Positions 23,576 through 34,800 of a DNA stretch of 64,000 nt are shown here, one piece after another (the stretch's first letter is position 1; each line of letters starts with the position of its first letter). Source of the DNA: Oenanthe sinensis. Lineage: Eukaryota; Streptophyta; Magnoliopsida; Apiales; Apiaceae. A program made the position numbers and the translations under genes. The stretch is from positions 740,631 to 804,630 of the forward strand of contig CM053802.1 of the NCBI GenBank assembly GCA_028671895.1. The letters are read 5' to 3'. A model generated the notes under the pieces. The model did no database searches. It had not been told where the DNA came from and saw nothing but the letters and a program-made list of their open reading frames with translations.

Positions 23576-26500
23576 TTATATACCAGCTGCTGCGTGGCCT
23601 ACTCTTTGCCTGATAATCTTCACCCCCATGTATCTATATAATTAAGAAGATTAAAAACAATAATCTGTTAATGAAGCTAGTTGTAGTGAATATGAACAAT
23701 TGTTCATGGTATATTTAATCAATGTACTGCATGATCTTACCTTCCCATCATCAGCAATGTGGCTTGAGGATTAGTGCCTGGGGATTGGGAAAATGTGGAA
23801 CCATCGATGACACGAAGCCCATGCACCCCAAGAACCTTGTAATCTGAGTTTACCACTTTGCCTACTTGGCATCCGCCATGATAATGCCAGATTGTGGTTA
23901 CGGTGTCCTTGCAGAATTGCTTCAAGGACTTGGTATCATTCGTGTGTCTAGGGATTAAATTGACATTGGCCAGGACACTCAAATTAAGCAACTTTTCAAA
24001 GGTTTCCTCATCAGGTGGCATATATTTGGTTAGGTGAGTGGACTTCACAAGTTTCTTTATAATGCGAAAAGCATGAACACATCGTTGTAGATCTTGTGGG
24101 TGGCTGAAGTAGTTGAAAGAGACCCTCGGGTTGTCATCAATATTGGTGTTGCAGAGACTGAGCTGCCCTCTTGACTTCGGATAAGCAACTTTTTCCAGAA
24201 TAAAACCTCCCTTGAATATTTCATGTGGAAGGTTTGGCTTGTTTCTTATAAAGGCTTCAATAGCTTCTGTAGTTCTTTGCTTTGGAGGAATAGTGGACAG
24301 CTGCCCTATCTGTAAAAGCCACAAATTGCATTACTTAAAGAAATAACATCTTACTAATTTGTAGTTTATAAAAGGAATTTTTTAATAATCTGTCAAAGAA
24401 CAGAATAGTCAATCCTCAATCATATTATCTAGATCACATTACAGGTTTATAAAAAGGATACTTTATTTACATTGAAAAAGTACTTGCATAATGGGTTAAA
24501 GATGGGCCAATCTTTTGTTCAAAACTAGTCCTGATAAGTACATTTACTAACCTCAGCTGACAACATTCCATGATCGCAATGAATACTATCAGGGGACTGC
24601 GAAAATCCACTACTAGCTTCAATGTAGACACCTGCCTTGGTAATACCAACAGTTTGGATCAGCGATTGCTCCATAGGTGTATTGAAGGGAACAAAGAGTG
24701 AATTCATAGGATTGTCTGACATTCCTTTTCCTACAAACTCATTATCAAGCACCACAGAGATGTTCATTCTTTCAAGGTCAGTTTTAGGTCCAATACCACT
24801 AAGTAGTAGTAGTTGAGGGCTACCAATAGCACCAGATGACACTATGATTTCACTCCCCTGTTTATTTGACAGTAGTGCCTGCTGCTGCTTCCCCTTTTCA
24901 TCTTTGAATGTTACTCCAATTGCCTTTGGTTTCTTCCCTATGTTGCAAAAAATGATGTACGATGATCATGAACCAAATGATGGTATCTAAATTGGCTTTA
25001 AATTTTTGGGGATCTCTCCAGAAACAAGACATGCATATTTAATCTTGTAAAGCTTTACTTGCCTGTTTTATCAAACACAACATTCTGAACAGTTGCATGA
25101 ATTAGAACATCAATATTTTCATGGGTGGTAGATTGAAGTAGCTCAGCAGCAGTGTGACGACGACCATACTTGTCAAAAGTGGTCCCACCAACCTTGGTTC
25201 CAAATAAATGATCATAGGTAAATCCATTGTCGGGTGAAATCCCTACTTCAAGTAGACCATCCCTCATTGCCCGCTGCCAAGATGCCAATTTAGGCATGTG
25301 GACAATCTGGTTCTCAATCCACGGGTATGACTCGTTTACTAGTTTGGCATCAAATCCTAGTCTTTCGATATCCCTGAAAATTTGTACCGACATATTAAAG
25401 CATGAAGAAATGAGAGTGCTTAGCATCTATTACATCATGCAATTAGCAGTTAAATCAGATTTTCATCAAATAAATGTAATATTAGCAACAGACTACTTGA
25501 ATCCCATGCTTTAGGTCCCAATTATTGACAGACTAATTTATGGCCTTGTAATGCAGTAACACAAAAAAACATTGTGCAGCAGACCTGAATGTCCATAAAA
25601 ATATTTGGTATTGATTTTTAAGGCAAGTAATCCTGATGTAGAATGTAACAACCTATTTCTTCCCAACACTTTCAGTTTCCAGCCATCAGCTGTCGGAACC
25701 AAGAGTATTTAATTTACAGACTACATACAAACAACAGTATAGAGTACAGATTTACTTATGAGGTAAGTTATTTTTGACTGACCCGGGTTATTTAAATAAT
25801 TCTTTGGATAAACACGCGGATCGTTCAGGAGAGAACTGTAAGGCTACATTGTTAGAATTGATAGCGGACCATTTGCCTATCATTTAATAGAATCACATTC
25901 AGTATAAGAGTACAAGATGTCAAGGTTAGATGAATCTATATTTGTTCTGATTTAGTTGCAGAGACAAGTTCATGGAGATTGTGTGTTCAGCATTATCATT
26001 TAATAAGAGCATGTCCAACTAACTGAGTAGCTGGTAAATATCATTTATCAAAATCTATAACATCATATTATACAACCATCATAATTTAGAATCATCAATT
26101 CACTGTAGTTGCTTCCTTTAATGGTATGTGAATGATTTAGAATGTATTCTTAGCTTAACACTTTCAGATTCCAGAGATCACATACAAAACAACAGTAAAG
26201 AGTACATAGTGACTGATGAGGTAAGTTATTTTGTACTGATCAAATATTTTACAACATTTATGTCTTTCTCATATACATTAAACAGAGACAGAAGGACTTT
26301 GGTGTAGACTGTAGACATACAATCGTTCAGGAGAGAAATTGTAAGGCTACATTGCTAGATTTGATAGGGACCATTTTGTCCATCATTTAACATAATCAGA
26401 TTCAGTATAAGAGTATAAAGTGTCAAGGCTAGAAGAATGAATCTATAATCGTTCTGATATTAATTGTAGAGACAATTAAGTTCACGGAGATTGTGTGTTC

Positions 26501-27641
26501 AGCATTATCATATAATAAGATAAAGAGCATGTCCAACTAACTGTTGAATAGCTGATAAATACCATATTATCAACTTCTATAACATCAAATTGTGAGACCA
26601 TTCATAATTTAGAATCAATCTATTTACAGGATTACGGTAGTAGTTTTTTTTTATGTTGCTTTCTTTGATGGTATGTGCATTACATTATGATGATATTCTT
26701 GGCCATGTCAAACTATATTATACAGGTGAAGCCATTCTCAAAAAAAAAATTAAAATTGAACTTAGGCTGGTCCCCTAAATTAAGAACCAAACTTATTATT
26801 CAGTTAACGCAATAAAATCAAATTCCTATTTAAGATAAATCATGCCTGTCAACCTACTTAAAAATTTACAAAATATATTATACAGCTAAACATATACAGT
26901 AAATTATACCAAGATTAACTATCTACACTTTTAATGCAATAGAAACTAGCACAAAATTTAAGCCTCACCTAGATTATAAACCTAGTACTAATACTTATTG
27001 TTATCAGTACTAGACTACTAGTAGTATTCAGAAAACTCTAATCACCCACGTGGACAAAACAATTAATGATCGATAAAAATCAAGAAAACGCAATAAAAAT
27101 GGGCTTGCCTTTTGCTAGGCCTGGTGTAAAAACCAGCATTGATGCAAGTGCCTCCACCCAAAACCCTAGCCCTGGAATTGAAAACACCTTCGGAGGAAAT
27201 AAAGTACTGGGAAGCAGAGGTAGCGGAGAGATCTGCCAGAGAAATATGGAAATTTTGAAGAAGTGATAAATTTCTATTTGTAAATGGAACCCCACCTCTT
27301 TCAAGTAACAAAACACTGAAATTCTTGGATAGTGTGGCAGCTAAAGGACACCCAACTGTGCCGCCACCAACTACTATGTAATCATAAGCTTTACCAACAA
27401 CAGTTGATGATGAAGATGATGAGAAAGAACTTGCATTTCTAATGAATGGGTACTTATCTTCCTAAGTATATAAATCTCTCCTACTCCTACCTGCAAAAAA
27501 TTTTTTTTGTAAAATCGACACAAATGAAACACATTTGAGCTGAGTTTACTAGAAAACATCAGTGTGTGTGTGAATACCTTGACAGGAAGTGAGGGACAGG
27601 AAGAAAGAGAATGAAAGAAAGAGCTTCATTATCATCATCAT
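23576..27641 (-). CDS. HOTHEAD-like GMC oxidoreductase (copy 2), in-frame stop in exon 2
   Basis: Six exons on the minus strand: 27641-27578, 27490-27109, 25373-25063, 24937-24552, 24309-23741, 23633-23576. Phases match copy 1 exon for exon and the model has 589 codons. Exon 2, however, contains TAG at 27464-27462 exactly where copy 1 has the TGG of KKTWEED, so the model is interrupted about 30 codons in, before the FAD loop GGGTVG. Nothing else is broken: signal peptide, LERGG, GMC signature, WHYHGG and GTNPQAT are all present. Introns 2 and 3 use GC rather than GT donors (AAAG/GCAAGC and ACAG/GCAAGT). Either this is a very recent pseudogene, or an unusual splice or start bypasses the stop, or the base is a sequence error. 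The long intron 2 (1735 bp) carries an internal duplication. Confidence 0.85.
25655..26700. repeat. Tandem segmental duplication inside intron 2 of GMC copy 2
   Basis: Two diverged copies of about 0.5 kb in direct orientation. Landmarks are 'cgttcaggagagaa' at 25822 and 26324, 'caacagta.agagtac' at about 25732 and 26191, and 'gagcatgtccaactaactg' near 26006 and 26526. Period is about 460-520 bp because of small indels. Confidence 0.75.
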
Positions 27642-27771
27642 TGCCTTGTAATATTGTTTGCAAGAAGCTAGCAGAAAGATCTTAATTTCTTGCTTGCTCT
27701 GCTCCCTCTATGTGGCTCTCTTTGGTTGGCCTTGTCATTTGTGTTTCTTCTTTTCATTAATATGAGACTAC

Positions 27772-27780
27772 TTATATATA
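27772..27780 (-). promoter_or_regulatory. Probable TATA box of GMC copy 2
   Basis: The minus strand reads TATATATAA, 131 nt upstream of the ATG at 27641. A TATA-like string lies at a similar distance in copy 1, suggesting the duplicated unit included the core promoter. Confidence 0.45.
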
Positions 27781-28855
27781 CTCACACGCATACTCCCTCC
27801 GTTCAGTAATATAAAAAGTTATTATAATAATTTTAAAAGCAGCATATTTTTACTGACTCGAAAATATGGGGAAACCAGAGTAAAAGAATTAAAATAACAA
27901 TCAACAGAAAAAATGAATAAAAAATAAGTGAGTGGAAGACAAATTATTAATACAACGTCCATATCCGCTTTACCAGCTTATTGTGTGACTATTTCTGTAT
28001 CCATTTATGTGTATCAGTGTATGTAGTATTACTCTTATTTTTATGGTGTAATCAAATTAATTACAACAGAATTATTCAATCGTAAATTTCAACAGAAATT
28101 GTGTACAGTAGGAGTAAAAATTTAGAGTTTCTGTTGCAATTTAATGAGCTTACCGGTATACATACATTTATGTACCCATTAGGAAGAATGAAAGAGTGAT
28201 AGAGGGTATCTTTATTAAATTCATTAGATTTTTAAGGAATTTAATGTCATACGCAGAAACTCCAACGAAAGAGAAAAAGAACCCTTTATTGCGTGGTGAT
28301 CTGATACTAGCTGTGTTTGAGACTTGGAGTAGTAAATGCACATCCTCCATGCACCGTTGGATTGCTTTCCAATAATCCCATCCAACCCTCCATCACATGG
28401 CCAGCTCACTTTTCTGTAGACTTTAATCAACTCCCCCCGCCCGGTCCCCTGTAATAGGTTTTACTCTCAGGACGTTACACAAAATTAACAAACTTATTTC
28501 CGAACTTCTTAGATCCATTTTTTACACGTGTTAAAAAGTTATCTATACAATTCATATTTTTAATTTTTTTTGATAAAAATATAAACAATATTTATTTTGG
28601 AATGAAAAGAGTATTAAATAGAGTACGCAGGTCAATTCATTCATTTTAACACACCTATTTTATGTTGATGAAAATGGCTTTTTACCTTAAATTATAGGAG
28701 TGTATATATCGAATGAATGGGTTTCAGTTGCTTTATATTGCATGAATTGATAATATACTAACGGAGTGTATACATATATGCTTTCCAGTTGTAGTTAGTT
28801 ATATATTCCAGAAACAAGTAGCAACTAATTAAATGAATCCCTGTAATATAATAGA

Positions 28856-28859
<4 letters not shown>

Positions 28860-28887
<28 letters not shown>
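28860..28887. repeat. (AT)n microsatellite
   Basis: About 14 uninterrupted AT units. Confidence 0.95.
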
Positions 28888-29364
28888 CTTCATGAATATT
28901 ATGGGTTGATTTAAAATGTGTGCCAACAAGATCCGATCCAGGATAGTATCATGAGCATCTCCCATTCCAGGATAATTAATGTACGTGCGTGTCTTGATCA
29001 AACTAACACACACGCACACTGTGTGCAGGGATGAATTCGATCACCCCTATATTTATTTCGTATCTTGACTTTTCTATGCTACTTTAATATACATGCTTGC
29101 TTTTTTCTTTTTTAAATATTTTTTATCAACAAATTATATCGAAATACAAGAGAAAGGAATTCTTTATTCAAAAAAATTATTGATTGGTTAACTTTTAATA
29201 GTTAATATATCAATGATTAAATAAATGTTTTCTAAAATTTCTAATCTTATGAAATATAAATATGATTAATTTTAAAATTATATATGAGATTTTACATTAG
29301 AATCAAAGATTTCTCTCCGGAACTCTGAGAAAATACTTTTTAGAATATGTAAATATATATGTAT

Positions 29365-30652
29365 TGTTGGACCAAATCAAGTCTACTCTATGTAATTGCT
29401 TGTTTTGCTGTAACATATTTTGTATTTATGTATTAAGTTAGTGACTTAGATAATTCAATATATTATTACAGTTAGAAATGTGATCAAATTATATTTTCAA
29501 GTTGTAATTCAAAGTCAAAGAATAAAGTCTGTTAGAATATTCAAGTTGAATCATGCAACTAGACAAAGAAGACTACTTGAAGAATAAGAAATGCAGTCTG
29601 AAAATTCTTCTAAGGCAAACAGTTCATTTGAGAAGTTACTACAATCGAGAAGTCATAAATATGTAATTGGTTGAGAAGTCTCAAAACACTCGTTGGCTTA
29701 GTATTCGATCGAGAAGTGTTCATTCGAGAAGTCAAGAAATTAAAGTCAATCGAGTAGTGTGAAAATGTCATACATTCGAGAAATTCAGAATAAACAATTC
29801 AAGAAATTAGCAAAAGGAGCAATCGAGAAATCATAAGGCTGAACCAATCGAGAAGTCTAAGTTTCAAGCAACTGATTGAGAAGTCACAACATATAATTGA
29901 TCGAGAAGTCACAACAAGTAACTGATTGAGAAATCACAACAAGCAACTGATCGAGAAGTCACGTCAAATAACTGATTGAGAAGTCTCAGCATGAACCTAT
30001 TCGAGAAGTCAATCATCATGACTTCTCGAAGCAAAATCAACAGAATACTCGACTGCTTCAAAGAGCTAGTTTCAAGGAAAATTGCAGAAGAACAAGACAA
30101 CTAATTTGCAGCTCTTTCATTACAGGGTCAATCAAACCTGTGATGATATAGACAAGTCTACAATGAAACTTGGAAGATACATAAGACAAATGACAGAAGA
30201 GATAAGGCTGAAAGCAACGGACTATCAATAAAATGTGTTAGCTAGAAATAGATAGTAGTTAAATATAAAGTTATTTTTGTCTATTTCTAGTTTTAGCTTA
30301 ATTGACTAATGATAGCATGTGTCAAAAGACATGTTGTCTATATAGCTTATGCACTGTCTCATTAGTTATTAATATTTGAAATTATCAAGTGTATTCATAC
30401 CTTGTATCCTCTAAGAACAAGAAGCTGAAATTCACATTAAATTTCATATTGTAGCAAAATTCAATTCTAATACAAATTAGATTGAAAATTATATTATGTG
30501 TTTACTTTATTTTCTGCAATATGTTTCCGTAAACACTTGAATTGTTAAAACTACATACACTAATCAAACAGTTCATCAAAAGCAAAGTCTATAAAAATTT
30601 AAAATATGCATTCACCCCCTCTATACATTTCTGTTAACTCTAATTCCTAACA
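29365..30652 (+). mobile_element. Solo LTR of a copia-type retrotransposon
   Basis: 1288 bp. Opens TGTTGGACC and closes ATTCCTAACA, with a perfect 5-bp duplication TGTAT at 29360-29364 and 30653-30657. The 3' end with 'attcaccccctcta' shortly before CCTAACA resembles LTR ends of the SIRE/Maximus copia lineage. There is no internal domain or second LTR, so it is a solo LTR left by recombination. A 'gagaagtc' minisatellite fills its middle. Confidence 0.85.
29630..30030 (+). repeat. Degenerate 'cgagaagtc' minisatellite within the solo LTR
   Basis: The motif (t)cgagaagtc or ttgagaagtc recurs well over ten times with spacers of about 15-30 bp. The array is most regular at 29870-29990, where 'aactgatcgagaagtcacaac' variants repeat about every 27 bp. 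Confidence 0.85.
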
Positions 30653-30657
30653 TGTAT

Positions 30658-31844
30658 ATTATGATTAAAACCTAAAAATTCATAACTTTTAATTTAGATT
30701 TTTAGGGTTTAATAATAACGTACACGTGAATACATACATATATTATATATTTATACTATATTATTAAAATCGGAACGTTAATGACATGATAGTCGGTAAT
30801 TGGTCGATATTTAGGTCGGGTAGCTGATTAATTATTGAACCTAATTTTTAAATATTAATCTCCTAACTAAAATATATTTCTAAATAAACCCACAAACATT
30901 TTTATTATTAAAATATAAATAAAATCTATATAAAAAAAATATATACATAACATTCTAAATTATTGTTATAAAAATAAATTCAAATTATATGAATAAAATA
31001 TTAAATAAAAAAAATATGATTCATGCATCACACAAAATATAAGTTAGTATGAAATATAACAGAGTTGTTGAAATTTGTAGTTGACGGATTTGTCCTTAAT
31101 TCTGTTAATGTTTTTGACAAAATTTAAGCGAAATCTTTATGCACTTAAAAAATATATGTTAGTTATTAAAAATTGATTAGTAAAAGATAAAATAATTGCA
31201 TTTCATTAGTGCATTATAAATCATGCATTTTATTAGTTTTTTTATAATTCAACCGTACGGATGAAATATTTATACAAAAACAAGAATATATACAATTTTT
31301 CATTAAATTTTATATCACTTTTATAATAGTATTACCTGTCTATATATATTCAACGACATATATCTATTATAATATTATTATCATAAATTTATAGTTACAA
31401 ATTAATATATCACATAAAAATTTGTACATTGACTTATTTTGATATGAAATTAACATCCTGTTGGATTGTTTTAATAATAATTAATTTATTAAATTTTATG
31501 CTCCACTTACTATAATTTCTCTATGGTGTGCGCTTTTCTTTTTACACTTTTAATAGTATTTGCTATTTTGTATTTTGATAGAAAGTGCTAATTTTACCTG
31601 GTACCGAAACCAGAAAACGAATTTCTAAGAAATATAAGCAGTTAGAATTTAAAAGAAAGAATATAATTATTTCAAAACTATTTTAAAAAGAAAATAGATA
31701 AATCGTCAGTAAATATAGTACTAGTTTAACAGCTATGTTGTGAATCCATAAAAAGTAAACCTAGAAATATTACCTCACTGCAGTGCACCACTGAAGCAGA
31801 GCAGGAGAGAGAGCGAGAAAGAGAGAGAGAGAGAGAGGAGAGAG
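30658..31844. other. Upstream region of the FVE/MSI4 gene
   Basis: AT-rich. No gene is seen. The last 50 bases form a GA-rich leader before the start codon. Confidence 0.5.
31806..31843. repeat. GA-rich microsatellite in the probable 5' leader of FVE
   Basis: A run of GA units with a few interruptions ends 1 nt before the ATG at 31845. GA/CT tracts are common in plant core promoters and leaders. Confidence 0.8.
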
Positions 31845-34800
31845 ATGAAAATGGAGGAAGATAAGAAAAAGGAAGAGAGAACAGTGGAGGAGCGTTACAC
31901 ACAGTGGAAATCACTTGTTCCTGTTCTTTACGATTGGCTCGCTAATCACAATCTCGTCTGGCCCTCCCTTTCTTGCCGGTCTCTATCCCTCTCTCTTTCT
32001 CTACACACACACACACTAGGGTTTATATCACCACTATTTTTTTTCTTTTTCAGTTATTACTTTCTAATTCCATTGCTATTTTAGCTGTTATATGTTTCCA
32101 TTAGCTCATAATTGGGGTAATGGGTTCTGTAATGATGATTGGGGTTAAATTTAGGGCATTTCAGTTATTTTCTTGTAAATGTGTCAAGTTGTTGATGTTG
32201 GAGATATTGCGTCCCGATGGGTCGGGTTAGATTAGTTTATTAAAAAGATTATGCCTAATTATAGGCACTAGATGTCCTGAGATGCGATGCAGGACAAGAA
32301 TATACACACACACGCAGATTAATTAATATTTTAATTACTTGCTCTGCATCAAGAAGTCTCGGGATGTGAACACAAGACATCTTAACACGCACACAAATTT
32401 CTTTTGAAACGGAAAATTTGAATGAATGATTGATAATTTTAAAAGTTGACAGCTTGTGAATGTGGGTTGTTCTGAGAATTTATGTATCGATTATTTTTGG
32501 TTCAAATGATGTAGACCCCGTTTGGCTTAGCTTAAATTTAAAATAAGTAACTTATTTTAATTTTTTTTTACATATTTTCAAAAATAAATTTTAGATAAAT
32601 ATTTATTTTAGAATTTTAAAACCAAATATGATTTTCAAAATTGAAAATAAGTTACTTATTTTCAGAAAAAGTACATACATACTAACTTTTTCTGGAAATA
32701 AGCACTTATTTCCTGGAAATAAGTCCAGCCAAACGGGGCCGTAGTATTAATGCTATAAATGGTTAATTTTTTTTATTCTTTGGGTTGTGGTTATAGATGG
32801 GGTCCGGTGATTGAGCAAGCTACTTACAAGAATCGTCAACGTCTATACCTTTCTGAACAGGTTACTTATCTTTTACTGCGTTATGTTTTAATCTGTTTTA
32901 TCATGTTTAGGAGAAGGTAAGGTGCTATTCGTCAAATCATTTAGGCGTTCTGCTTTTACAAGTTTGTATATTTTTTGAGCTTGTTTGCTCACTATGATCA
33001 CCTTTGTTTTGCTCCTTCATCTTTCTTTTAGACAGACGGTACTGTCCCTAATACACTTGTTATTGCAAACTGTGAAATTGTAAAACCCAGGGTTGCTGCT
33101 GCAGAACACATATCACAGGTGAAATAACATCGATATTTTTTCCTTCTCTGTTTACTTCTGGTTGATATTTTTTTACTGATTTTTTTCCAACTCGGATTGT
33201 ATTTTGTTAGTTCAATGAAGAGTCGCGTTCCCCCTTTGTAAAGAAGTTTAAGACCATTTTACATCCTGGCGAGGTAACCAGCAATATAACTCTCTATCAT
33301 ATTTCAGCTTATATGATCAATAGTATGCATATACACACACATTACTTCTGTGACTTGTTAGAATACAAAAGGAAGGAAAGAAAATAATAACATGAGATCA
33401 ACATAAAAAGCAACCAGCCTCCACCATGTAGGCGTGTAAAGTATGTGAGTAAGACTTGTTAAGTTGTGCTGACAAACTCATTATCATATCCAACCTACTG
33501 CACACTAATTTGGTGTTATAAACCGTCGAATAAAGTAGATTGGGTCATAAACAAACAACCCCAATAGATGTGCGGGTTAAATTCATCCAGACAGATAATG
33601 ATGTGATCTGATGAAACCCGACAACCTCATTGTTTTTAATACATGTTTATAACTGCTCTGTTTTTTCATTTTTTCGTCTTGATGTTATTATTTTTAAGGT
33701 TCTCCATTCATGTGCTATTTTTGCCTAAATATGTAAATATAATATTTTATTTCCCTCTGTTTCGCAAACCATTGATTATTTTTTAGTATGAATAAATGAA
33801 AGATCAGTATATTCTAAATTTTGTACGATCTTTAAAAAAATCTTTTTTTCTCTCTAAAATTTATGCGATATTGTATATCTTTTAGTGTCACTTGCGAATC
33901 ACATGCAACAATTTATTACTGAACTTTTATATATATATAGATAGAAATTTAACAGTTTACTCCATATGCTATGTAATTAATGGTGAACTATTCAAAGCTG
34001 ATTTCTTTATATATAAATATATTTTGATTTTTCTATATTACATACATGATTTTCTAAAAACATACACATTCTAATAAGTCAGAAACATGATCATACATCG
34101 TACAAAATTAATAATTTCTAATTTAATTGCACAGTGAAGAATTAAAGGACCAACTCGAAAACCATTTGCTGCGAAGAATATATATATCTTAAATTTAGTA
34201 ATGTTATGGTCTTGGTATTCTGAACCCAAAAAATTAAGAATAATTTTGATAAATTATTAAAGCTTCACATTAAATAAAACAAGGGGCACACTTCTAATAT
34301 TTTTGGGGTAACACGTGCCCCTATTTGTATCCACCCTTGGTTATAATCCCATTGTCTTGTTGTCTAAACCTATTTATATCAATTTACTCATTGATGACGA
34401 AAGGGCTATGCCCTTGTTTTGGAATTATATCTTGTGATGGGCAATGTTTATTTTTGATTTGGTGCTACTACACACACACACACTAGCTTATAACCGTGCA
34501 AAACATAGGTGATATTAATAAATTATACGCTAATTATTTTACATGATTTAAATATTTAATTTAATGTGATAATTTATTTTATTAATAATTTCTTTCTATA
34601 TTTTTCTATACAATGTTGTTTATATATCATTATTATATATTAATTACTTTTTTAATCTGTGAAGCATGGGTGCGGGTACGGCGGTGTGCGGTGCGGAGAT
34701 ATGCGAATTCGGAAAATTCTAAAAAATGAAGATACGGGTGCGGGGATACGGCAAATATTAAAATATTAAATATATATATTATATATATATTTATTTAGCA

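Larger units (their letters stand above)
27642..29364. other. Upstream region of GMC copy 2
   Basis: Contains the probable promoter of copy 2 and one Stowaway-like terminus CTCCCTCCGTTCAGTAAT near 27793 for which I found no partner. An (AT)n tract lies at 28860-28887. No gene is supported; short frames at 28.2-28.4 kb look random. Confidence 0.45.

Noticed and set aside
27374..27559. Alternative exon 2 frame for GMC copy 2 avoiding the TAG
   Set aside because: This frame loses the conserved KYPFIRNASS and GGGTVG sequence; alternative acceptors that I tried either reach another stop or shift frame.
29640..30010. Regularly spaced short repeats that look CRISPR-like at first sight
   Set aside because: The motif is short, degenerate and irregularly spaced, it lies within a plant LTR, and no cas-like genes are present.
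30190..30212. 'gacagaagagataagg' resembling the start of miR156
   Set aside because: Only about the first 12 bases agree, it lies inside a solo LTR, and no complementary arm forms a hairpin nearby.
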